13,396 nucleotides of DNA, taken from Planctomycetota bacterium (lineage in GTDB: Bacteria; Planctomycetota; UBA8742; SKZP01; JAIOTL01). Shown here one piece after another: positions 7,713-13,396 of this stretch. The position numbers were made by a program, and so were the translations under genes. The notes below the pieces were generated by a model that made no database searches, was not told where the DNA came from, and was given only the letters and a program-made list of their open reading frames with translations. The DNA is taken from the NCBI GenBank assembly GCA_021106775.1, contig JAIOTL010000154.1, forward strand, positions 1 through 13,396, in the 5' to 3' direction. How positions within the stretch are numbered: the stretch's first letter is position 1; each line of letters opens with the position of its first letter.

Positions 7713-9173
7713 TTAATCAATCGGCTCAATCAACACATCTTTATCAATTTCGAGAGGTGAATATGAACCTGTGTATTTTAAACATCTTTTACCCTTTAAA
7801 CGAATCAATAATTGCCATCGTGTTCCTTTTACTAAAGTATTTCGTTTGGATTCAGGCACTTTTACGTACAATGGGTCGAACCAATTATCATTTTTCCAAT
7901 TCTTTTCAAACCCGTTAACTTCAAGTGCAAATTTAATAATCAAGCCTTCCTTTTTATTGCTAAAGTATGTTTTTGCATATTCAACATCAACCACCTTACC
8001 AATAACAGAAATCGCGTATTTCTTAAATAATATATCGAATTGATTTCTTCGGTCTTCAATCTCAATTGTTGCTATATCACAATTTTCCATGTTATCTAAA
8101 TAATTAATCCGTCTTTCCCACATATCTTCCCATTTCTCCAGTGAAACTGTTTCAAGTCTTGAAATTGGGAAATATTCCGGTTCATTTTTAACTTCATTCT
8201 CCTGTAGTAAGAATTTTCTTAGTTTTTCATCGCTAATATTGTCTTCCGTGCTTATTCTTTCATATTCAACTAAATTATTTTCATCTTTGAGTACTAGGAT
8301 TTTGTTGTCTAGTTTCACAATCTCATAATTAATTGTTATATCGCCAAATATTATCGTATCTGCTTCTAAGAATAGTGTGTTTTCCGAGATTTCCCATTTA
8401 CCTTGAATTTTGTCAAGTATTGCACCCTCTTTCATAAGATAATATCTTTTATTTTCGTAAAACTTAATAATTGCGTTGGATTTTGATTTCTTATTAAGCC
8501 AAGTTCCGACGATTTGACCTTCTTTTCCTTTCACTATTGTACCGACATTTTTCAGTACATCACCTGGGGTTGTTACACCTTCTTGGGCAAGAATGAAAAG
8601 CACCGTTACAGCGATGACAACTAGAATTAAGACAATTCCAATTATTCCTGGTAGTTTGCTACGTTTCTTTTTGTATATCTCAGTTCTTCTTTCTGGCAAC
8701 TTGCTCCTATCGGAAATCCCGCTTACAGGTCTTTTGTCTGAAATTTGACTTACTGGTTTTGCTTTTTCAATTTCTTTCTCTTCTAATTTGATATTTAATT
8801 CATTTATTAATTCACCTAAATCAATCTCATCTTCTGTATCTCTTGATGCTTTATTTACATCAGTATCAGGTGTTAGTTTCTCATTGCTTATTGCAATTTC
8901 AGATTCAGCTTTTTTCTCCATTGGTTGTTTTTGAGAAGAATACAGCAATTTCTTGTCCATTAAATCTAAACCACTTTTTATACCGACTATTGCTTTCTTC
9001 ATCATTTTTACGCCATTGTTCGGGTATTTCTTGAAACCTTGCCTTTTGCCGATTTCCGGGACTTGCATCATTGTACTGCAATTTTCATTTTTGCATTTGA
9101 GCCTTTTACCTGCGTACTTTTCATTGACAGAATATTCGCGCTTGCATTTCGGACATTTGAATTCGATTGACAT
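7713..9173 (-). CDS. Zinc-ribbon, single-pass membrane protein with lipocalin-like domain
   Basis: The N-terminal 35 residues form a zinc ribbon (C7-x2-C10 and C27-x4-C32, with 'YAGKRLKC' between), as in MJ0042/zinc-finger heads found on many bacterial membrane proteins. A charged linker (about 40-170) includes the short direct repeat 'PVSQISDKR'/'PVSGISDRS'. One membrane helix spans about 175-196 and is preceded by KKKRSK, which suggests N-inside. After it, about 220-308 resembles lipocalin-like modules ('IVGTWLNK', 'FYENKRYYL', 'GKWEISENTLFLE'), followed by an unrecognised strand-rich domain that may be an OB-fold. ATG 9173 is preferred over GTG 9179 because GAGGTG lies five bases upstream of it; this gives 486 residues. 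The stop is TAA. It probably links a cytoplasmic zinc-binding head to an extracytoplasmic sensor or binding domain; no partner is evident. The domain calls rest on motif resemblance only. Confidence 0.82.
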   Translation of the reverse strand: MSIEFKCPKCKREYSVNEKYAGKRLKCKNENCSTMMQVPEIGKRQGFKKYPNNGVKMMKKAIVGIKSGLDLMDKKLLYSSQKQPMEKKAESEIAISNEKLTPDTDVNKASRDTEDEIDLGELINELNIKLEEKEIEKAKPVSQISDKRPVSGISDRSKLPERRTEIYKKKRSKLPGIIGIVLILVVIAVTVLFILAQEGVTTPGDVLKNVGTIVKGKEGQIVGTWLNKKSKSNAIIKFYENKRYYLMKEGAILDKIQGKWEISENTLFLEADTIIFGDITINYEIVKLDNKILVLKDENNLVEYERISTEDNISDEKLRKFLLQENEVKNEPEYFPISRLETVSLEKWEDMWERRINYLDNMENCDIATIEIEDRRNQFDILFKKYAISVIGKVVDVEYAKTYFSNKKEGLIIKFALEVNGFEKNWKNDNWFDPLYVKVPESKRNTLVKGTRWQLLIRLKGKRCLKYTGSYSPLEIDKDVLIEPID

Positions 9174-9196
9174 ATTCACACCTCATAATACTTACT

Positions 9197-9226
9197 ATCA
9201 TATCTTTGAAGTCGGATGTGCATCAA
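9197..9226 (-). promoter_or_regulatory. Candidate sigma70 promoter for the zinc-ribbon gene
   Basis: On the - strand, TTGATG (9221-9226) and TATGAT (9197-9202) have 18-base spacing. The predicted transcript start is about 15-20 bases before the ATG at 9173, leaving just room for the GAGGTG ribosome binding site. Confidence 0.45.
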
Positions 9227-9293
9227 GAAAAATACGATAATGTGCTGATTTTATCTAACAATCTAACAAAAAACACGTTTATCACCCCTAATA

Positions 9294-9369
9294 TCATTCC
9301 CGCGAAAACGGGAATCCAGCAAATTGAGTATATTGAAAATTCTGGATTCCCAATCAAGTTGAGAATGAC
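9294..9369. repeat. Palindromic repeat copy 3, full-length 76-bp element
   Basis: This copy has both halves of a larger palindrome. The left half starts TCATTCCCG and runs through GGGAATCCAG (9310-9319). The right half starts CTGGATTCCC (9342-9351), a perfect 10-bp complement, and ends GAATGAC (9363-9369), complementary to the left terminus. A local hairpin (9296-9302 with 9309-9315) can form instead. The layout is that of a small non-coding palindromic element of MITE or REP type. It sits in the 297-base gap between cysS and the zinc-ribbon gene. Confidence 0.7.
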
Positions 9370-9380
9370 AAGCACATTAC

Positions 9381-9408
9381 TTCTCTGTGGTCTTTGTGTC
9401 TCTGTTGC
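9381..9408. repeat. Degenerate short tandem repeat
   Basis: The units TCTCTGTGG, TCTTTGTG and TCTCTGTTG follow each other next to the 76-bp element. It may be a remnant of a longer non-coding repeat. No function is apparent. Confidence 0.3.
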
Positions 9409-9470
9409 TAAACTCTTTGCAGACAGCATGCGAGACTTACAAATCAGCCAAAAGGGTCGAAAGAAATCCG

Positions 9471-10913
9471 TCAAGGACGGTCGAAGGTGTGGGTTTGACC
9501 GTCTTTTGAGTCTTTGACGATGATGCCGAGGTTTTTGAGTTCGTCGCGCAATCTGTCAGATTCTGCCCAGTTTTTGTCGACACGTGCTTTTGCCCGGGCA
9601 TCCAGAAGCTTTTGTTCCTCCTCGGTCAACACACGCAAAACCTCTTCCGTCAACACCAGACCGAAAATCTGCGCAAAATCATCGAATGCCTTCTTGATTT
9701 CCACAAGGAGCGCGCGCGAAATAACATCGGCATCAGCAATATATTTGTTGCTCAGCGTAACAAGCTCGAACATTCTGCCTAGCGCACCCACCGTATTGAA
9801 ATCATCGTCCATATCAGCCAGGAACTGCTCTCGCAGCCTAAGCACATCCTGTATCAGTGCATCATCAACACCTTCCGCTTCGTCCGACTTCGCATATGCT
9901 TCACCAAGCGTCTTGTACGCATTCAAAACCCGTCGTCTGCCCGTCTTCGCTTCATCCAGAATTTCCTGCGTGAATGTGATGGGACCGCGATAATGTGCCT
10001 GCAGCATGAAGAACCGCAAATCCTGCCCGGTGTACCCATCCGCCAGTATTTCCCGCACCTGCCTGACATTGCCGACAGATTTTGACATCTTTTCCTCGCC
10101 CATCTTGATGTAGCCGTTGTGCAGCCAGTATTTCACGAACGGTTTGCCCGTCGCTGCCTCCGCCTGCGCAATTTCATTCTCATGATGCGGGAAAATCAAG
10201 TCCTCGCCACCACCATGAATATCGAAGCTGTCCCCAAGAAGCTTCATCGACATGGCAGAGCACTCAATATGCCAGCCCGGGCGACCTTCACCCCACGGAG
10301 ATTCCCACGCCGGCTCATGCTCTTCCTTTTTGAATTTCCAGACTGCGAAATCAAAAGGATTCTCAAGCTTGTCCGTGAGCGATTCATCGATTCTGCCTGA
10401 CGCACCAAGCATCATCTTGCTGAAATCCTTATGCGAAAGTTTCGTGTATTCCTCGAACTTTTCAATCCTGAAATACACTCCGCCAGCACTCGGGTGCTCA
10501 ACAATGTACGTAAACCCATTATCCTCAAGCCGTTTGATGAGCTTTATTATCCATTCAATCGACTCTGATGCTTTCGGATTGTGCGTTGCGGGCAGCACGC
10601 CAAGCGTCGATAAATCCTCAAAATATGCGTCTGTGTAAATTTTTGCAATTTCGCTCACCGGCTTGTTCTCAGCAAGCGACTGTTTGATAAGTTTGTCGTC
10701 CACGTCGGTAATATTCTGTACGAAAGTAACTTCGTAACCCTTGAACAGCAGGTATCTGCGTATCACATCAAAAACTATGAACGGTCGCGCGTTGCCGATA
10801 TGAAAATAGCTGTAAACCGTCGGACCGCAGACGTACATCCCGACTTTACCGGGTACTAACGACTCAAATTCCTCAAGCATCTTGCTCATCGTGTTGCGCA
10901 CTTTCAAAACCAT
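9471..10913 (-). CDS. cysS: Cysteinyl-tRNA synthetase
   Basis: This class I aminoacyl-tRNA synthetase joins cysteine to tRNA-Cys in the cytoplasm. It is a full-length 480-residue protein. Visible signatures are the zinc site (C29 in 'MYVCGPTVYSY', C218 in 'GWHIECSAMS', H243 and E247 in 'IHGGGEDLIFPHHENE'), the HIGH motif as HIGN (38-41) in 'YFHIGNARPF', and the KMSKS loop (275-279). The C-terminal region has the usual helical bundle and anticodon-binding tail. The ATG at 10913 has GAGG five bases upstream. ribBA lies 66 bases upstream on the same strand, but a candidate promoter lies in that gap. The stop is TGA. A 7-bp inverted repeat (9476-9482 with 9497-9503) covers the last codons and could form an mRNA 3' hairpin, without a U tract. 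Confidence 0.98.
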   Translation of the reverse strand: MVLKVRNTMSKMLEEFESLVPGKVGMYVCGPTVYSYFHIGNARPFIVFDVIRRYLLFKGYEVTFVQNITDVDDKLIKQSLAENKPVSEIAKIYTDAYFEDLSTLGVLPATHNPKASESIEWIIKLIKRLEDNGFTYIVEHPSAGGVYFRIEKFEEYTKLSHKDFSKMMLGASGRIDESLTDKLENPFDFAVWKFKKEEHEPAWESPWGEGRPGWHIECSAMSMKLLGDSFDIHGGGEDLIFPHHENEIAQAEAATGKPFVKYWLHNGYIKMGEEKMSKSVGNVRQVREILADGYTGQDLRFFMLQAHYRGPITFTQEILDEAKTGRRRVLNAYKTLGEAYAKSDEAEGVDDALIQDVLRLREQFLADMDDDFNTVGALGRMFELVTLSNKYIADADVISRALLVEIKKAFDDFAQIFGLVLTEEVLRVLTEEEQKLLDARAKARVDKNWAESDRLRDELKNLGIIVKDSKDGQTHTFDRP

Positions 10914-10939
10914 TTTATCCTCACAAATATTTTTATTGA

Positions 10940-10970
10940 ATTATATGAAATATTAAGAACGAAATGTAAA
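10940..10970 (-). promoter_or_regulatory. Candidate promoter for cysS
   Basis: A perfect -10 TATAAT (10940-10945 on the - strand) is preceded by TTTACA (10965-10970) at a long 19-base spacing. It would allow cysS expression independent of ribBA and gives a leader of about 20 bases, too short for a T-box. Confidence 0.4.
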
Positions 10971-10979
10971 TTTGTTTTG

Positions 10980-12284
10980 CTATTCATCATCCGGTTTCTG
11001 TTTATTTACAACAGGCATCCTGTCGCTGATGTACCGCAAATCATGTCCCATACGATTCTTCTTTGTACGCATATATTCTTTGTTATTCGGGTTCGGCTTG
11101 AGTTCGATGTGTACTTTTTCGACTATTTCCAGCCCGTAACCCGCCAGTGCAGTGTATTTTTTCGGATTATTCGACATCAATCTGATTTTCCGCACACCCA
11201 AATCGTGCAGAATCTGCGCACCGATGCCATAATCGCGTTCATCTTCCTTGAAACCGAGTTTAATGTTCGCGTCAACCGTGTCGTATCCTTGTTCCTGGAG
11301 GGCGTATGCTTGCAGCTTGTGCAAGAGTCCGATTCCGCGACCTTCCTGCCGCATATACACCAACACACCTCTGCCCGCTTTCTCAATCTGATCCATTGCA
11401 TAATCAAGCTGTTCACCACAGTCGCATCGTAGCGAATGCAGCACGTCACCGGTCAGGCACTCGGAATGCACGCGCACTAGAATCGGCTCGTTGGCAAACT
11501 TCTCACTCTCGTGTTCTTCAGGTCGCTCAAAACCTTTCACCAGCGCGATATGCTCAAAATCGTCTGTCAATGATTTATATCCGTAAAGCTCGAAATTTCC
11601 AAATCTTGTCGGTAATTGCACTTTTGCTTTAAGTTCAACCAGTTTCTCGTTTCTGTGCCGATATTCAATTAAATCCGTAATTGTTCCAACTTTTATGCCA
11701 TGAGTCTTAGCAAATTCACAAATCTGCGGAAATCTCATCATCGAGCCGTCATCATTCATAAGCTCTGAAATGACTGCAACCTGTTCAAGCCCGGAAAGCC
11801 TGCAATAATCTACCGCTCCTTCAGTATGCCCCGCACGAACCAGAACCCCGCCTTCTTTGGCTCGCAGAGGAAAAATATGCCCGGGCTTCGTTAAATCTTC
11901 CGGCTTGGTTTTCCTGTCCGCCAATATTTTGGAGGTGTATGCACGATCCGCTGCTGAAATCCCCGTCGTTACATTATCTTTCGCATCAACCGTTATCGTA
12001 AACGCGGTACTCCTGTTCGATGTGTTGCGTTCGACCATGTTCGGAAGCTCCAGCCTGTCCGCAATCTCATTATTCATCGACACACAGACTACACCGCCGG
12101 TATATTTAATGATGAATGCCATCTTTTCAGTATCCGTAAACTGTGCCGGCAATATCAAATCGCCTTCATTCTCACGGTCTTCGTCATCGCAGAGGATTAT
12201 CATGCGACCTGCTTTTAACTCGTCAATCAATTCCTCAACACTTGCACAGAGACCGCTGCAGTCCTCAGAGCAATTATCTTCCAT
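10980..12284 (-). CDS. ribBA: Bifunctional DHBP synthase / GTP cyclohydrolase II
   Basis: This is a two-domain riboflavin-biosynthesis enzyme of 434 residues. RibB (about 16-215) makes 3,4-dihydroxy-2-butanone 4-phosphate from ribulose 5-phosphate; it shows 'DDEDRENEGDL' (33-43) and 'RAGHTEGAVD' (150-159). RibA (about 220-415) opens the GTP imidazole ring; it shows the zinc site 'SECLTGDVLHSLRCDCGEQL' with C276, C287 and C289, then 'RQEGRGIGL' (312-320), 'DANIKLGFKEDERDYGIGAQ' and 'MSNNPKKY'. ATG 12284 is chosen because GAGGA lies five bases upstream; an in-frame start at 12335 would add 17 residues overlapping the promoter. The N-terminus is unusual: 'NCSEDCSGLC' gives C5, C9 and C13. A tail of about 20 residues follows the usual end near 'MGHDL'. 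The stop is TAG; read-through would add 10 residues to a TAA. No FMN riboswitch is seen. Confidence 0.97.
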   Translation of the reverse strand: MEDNCSEDCSGLCASVEELIDELKAGRMIILCDDEDRENEGDLILPAQFTDTEKMAFIIKYTGGVVCVSMNNEIADRLELPNMVERNTSNRSTAFTITVDAKDNVTTGISAADRAYTSKILADRKTKPEDLTKPGHIFPLRAKEGGVLVRAGHTEGAVDYCRLSGLEQVAVISELMNDDGSMMRFPQICEFAKTHGIKVGTITDLIEYRHRNEKLVELKAKVQLPTRFGNFELYGYKSLTDDFEHIALVKGFERPEEHESEKFANEPILVRVHSECLTGDVLHSLRCDCGEQLDYAMDQIEKAGRGVLVYMRQEGRGIGLLHKLQAYALQEQGYDTVDANIKLGFKEDERDYGIGAQILHDLGVRKIRLMSNNPKKYTALAGYGLEIVEKVHIELKPNPNNKEYMRTKKNRMGHDLRYISDRMPVVNKQKPDDE

Positions 12285-12307
12285 TTGTATCCTCGTAAGT
12301 TTACTGG

Positions 12308-12335
12308 ATTGTATAATTAAACAGCAAAAGGGCAA
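12308..12335 (-). promoter_or_regulatory. Candidate sigma70 promoter for ribBA
   Basis: On the - strand, TTGCCC (12330-12335) and TACAAT (12308-12313) have 16-base spacing. The likely start of transcription is near 12301, leaving a leader of under 20 bases before the ATG. There is therefore no room for an FMN riboswitch. Confidence 0.5.
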
Positions 12336-12408
12336 TTTCTCAATTCAGTTTGAATGTATATATCAGGACAATTTATAACATTATGCGATTTTCAATAATT
12401 TCAACATT

Positions 12409-12436
12409 TTGAGTAATTTTCAAAACAGTTTATAAT
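12409..12436 (+). promoter_or_regulatory. Promoter of umuC with a possible operator
   Basis: TTGAGT (12409-12414) and a perfect TATAAT (12431-12436) have 16-base spacing. An inverted repeat TTTTGA-N7-TCAAAA (12407-12412 with 12420-12425) overlaps the -35 and spacer and could bind a repressor such as LexA. It matches neither the E. coli (CTGT-N8-ACAG) nor the Bacillus (GAAC-N4-GTTC) box. The leader is very short, about 10-20 bases. Confidence 0.55.
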
Positions 12437-12459
12437 GATAGGAAATTTACTTGGTGAAA

Positions 12460-13396
12460 ATGCAGCGATATTTCGCTATTGTCGATTGCAACAATTTCTA
12501 CGCTTCCTGCGAACGGGTGTTTAATCCGAAACTCGAAGGAAAGCCGATAGTTGTGCTGTCCAACAATGACGGCTGTGTCGTCGCTGCGTCAAAGGAAGCA
12601 AAAAAACTCGGGGTGACGCTTGGCACGCCGGCATTCAAAAACGAAGAAATGTTTACGAAAAACAATGTTCATATTTTTTCGTCTAATTACGCGCTTTACG
12701 GCGATTTATCCGCTCGCGTCATGGAAACTCTGCGCCAGTTCTCGCCTGACATGGAGGTGTATTCAATCGACGAGGCATTTCTTGAGTTGACGGGCATGGA
12801 GCATGAGGATTTGCGGAAACTTGGACGAAAAATCAAGACAACCGTAGAACAATGGACTGGAATCCCTGTTTCTGTTGGCATCGCGCCGACCAAGACTCTG
12901 TCGAAGGTGGCGAACCGTGCAGCAAAGAAAATCGCAGAATTCGCTGGAGTTTGTTTTCTTGGCGATGAGGAATCAATCAAGCAGGTGCTTGAGCGCGTTG
13001 AGGTTGACGACATCTGGGGCGTGGGCTGGCAATATTCTAAAATGCTGAAACGAAATGGAATTTACACCGCATATCAACTCCGCAGCGTGCATGATTCGTG
13101 GGCACAGAAGAAAATGACCGTCATGGGTCTAAACACGGTGCGTGAGCTGCGCGGAATCCCATGCTTCGAAATCGAGGAAGCACCACCGCCGAAAAAGGCA
13201 ATCGTCTGCTCGCGCTCATTCGGGCATCCGGTTGAGGAATTGCCCGAGCTGAAGTAGGCGCTTGCTTCGTACGTTACCAGAGCTTCTGAAAAGCTGCGGA
13301 CGCAAAACTCGGTTGCATCGATGATTCAGGTGTTAATGACGACTAATTATTTCAAGGATGAGCCGCAATACAGCAAACATACGATGTTCGCGCTGC
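12460..13396 (+). CDS. umuC: Y-family DNA polymerase UmuC-like, internal UAG, 3' truncated by window
   Basis: This is a translesion DNA polymerase of the UmuC branch. The palm carries metal ligands D9 ('[13 protein letters not shown]') and D104-E105 ('[10 protein letters not shown]'). '[16 protein letters not shown]' (33-48), '[14 protein letters not shown]' (144-157) and the thumb motif '[14 protein letters not shown]' (183-196) follow, then '[10 protein letters not shown]' and 'IVCSRSFG'. TAG at 13255-13257 closes the frame after 265 residues, against about 420 for the family. The same frame continues for 46 codons that match the little-finger domain ('[14 protein letters not shown]') until the window ends. 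ATG 12460 fits the usual family start. In-frame TTG 12451 and GTG 12454 lie nearer to AGGAAA (12440-12445) and remain possible. umuD is not seen next to it. It is divergent from ribBA. It is either a recently broken gene, one read through at UAG, or a base error. Confidence 0.9.
13255..13257 (+). other. In-frame TAG inside umuC
   Basis: The window reads '[21 protein letters not shown]'. In E. coli UmuC, as I remember it, the same place reads 'MRQAICSYAARAAEKLR', so the stop falls exactly on the Gln. Other family members often have Glu or Gln there. CAG or GAG to TAG is a single base change. There is no shift of frame. Confidence 0.9.

Noticed and set aside
9476..9503. Inverted repeat at the cysS 3' end as an intrinsic terminator
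   Set aside because: The 7-bp stem lies inside coding sequence and is not followed by a T tract on the - strand.
9167..9517. + strand open frame across the 76-bp repeat
   Set aside because: It is made of repeat sequence and the reverse of the cysS end; there is no ribosome binding site and no family resemblance.
10914..10979. T-box leader before cysS
   Set aside because: The gap is only 66 bases, too short for a T-box, and no conserved T-box sequence is seen.
12285..12459. FMN riboswitch before ribBA
   Set aside because: The predicted leader is under 20 bases and no FMN-aptamer consensus is visible in the 175-base gap.
13255..13257. Programmed frameshift as the cause of the umuC break
   Set aside because: The frame is unchanged on both sides of the TAG, so no shift is needed.
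1..13396. Suppressor tRNA, other tRNAs, CRISPR array, integrase or transposase
   Set aside because: The intergenic gaps were read on both strands; no cloverleaf with a T-loop consensus, no regularly spaced repeats and no mobile-element genes were seen.

Overview
The window looks like a piece of chromosome from an uncultured Gram-negative bacterium with moderately AT-rich DNA. The evidence is a long protein with a signal peptide, a FO ATP synthase subunit a, a BatA-type membrane protein with a C-terminal amidotransferase-like region, and a zinc-ribbon/single-pass membrane protein. The last two architectures are common in PVC/FCB-type and related candidate phyla. That placement is inference; nothing here fixes the phylum. 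No tRNA, rRNA, CRISPR array, integrase or transposase gene was found.

Layout. Left end (+ strand): the 3' part of a BatA-like membrane protein gene overlaps by ATGA with a comF-type phosphoribosyltransferase gene. Middle (- strand, in transcription order from right to left): ribBA (riboflavin), cysS (cysteinyl-tRNA synthetase), a zinc-ribbon/membrane/lipocalin-like protein, a secreted 1240-residue protein of unknown function, and atpB. atpB converges on comF. Right end (+ strand): a umuC/dinB-type Y-family DNA polymerase gene, divergent from ribBA and running off the window. Recognisable sigma70-like promoters lie before ribBA, cysS, the zinc-ribbon gene, the 1240-residue gene and umuC. Most units are therefore probably separate; the 1240-residue gene with atpB and the batA-like gene with comF are the likely co-transcribed pairs.

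The most unusual signal is that both edge genes are interrupted by an in-frame UAG with matching coding sequence on each side. In umuC the UAG falls at a position that is Gln in E. coli UmuC, and at least 46 further family-like codons follow. In the batA-like gene, 38 codons precede the UAG and the family-like sequence continues after it. Three other genes (comF, the 1240-residue gene, ribBA) end at UAG at believable C-termini, so full reassignment of UAG is not demonstrated. Leaky or recoded UAG, ordinary pseudogenes, and errors near contig ends all remain possible. Both UAGs lie within about 140 bases of the window ends, which favours caution.

Other points of interest are a family of palindromic repeats with GAAA loops (three copies, one a 76-bp element, two placed like terminators), an atpB gene detached from the rest of an atp operon with a hairpin over one possible start codon, an N-terminal Cys-x3-Cys-x3-Cys cluster on RibBA, and a possible operator in the umuC promoter.
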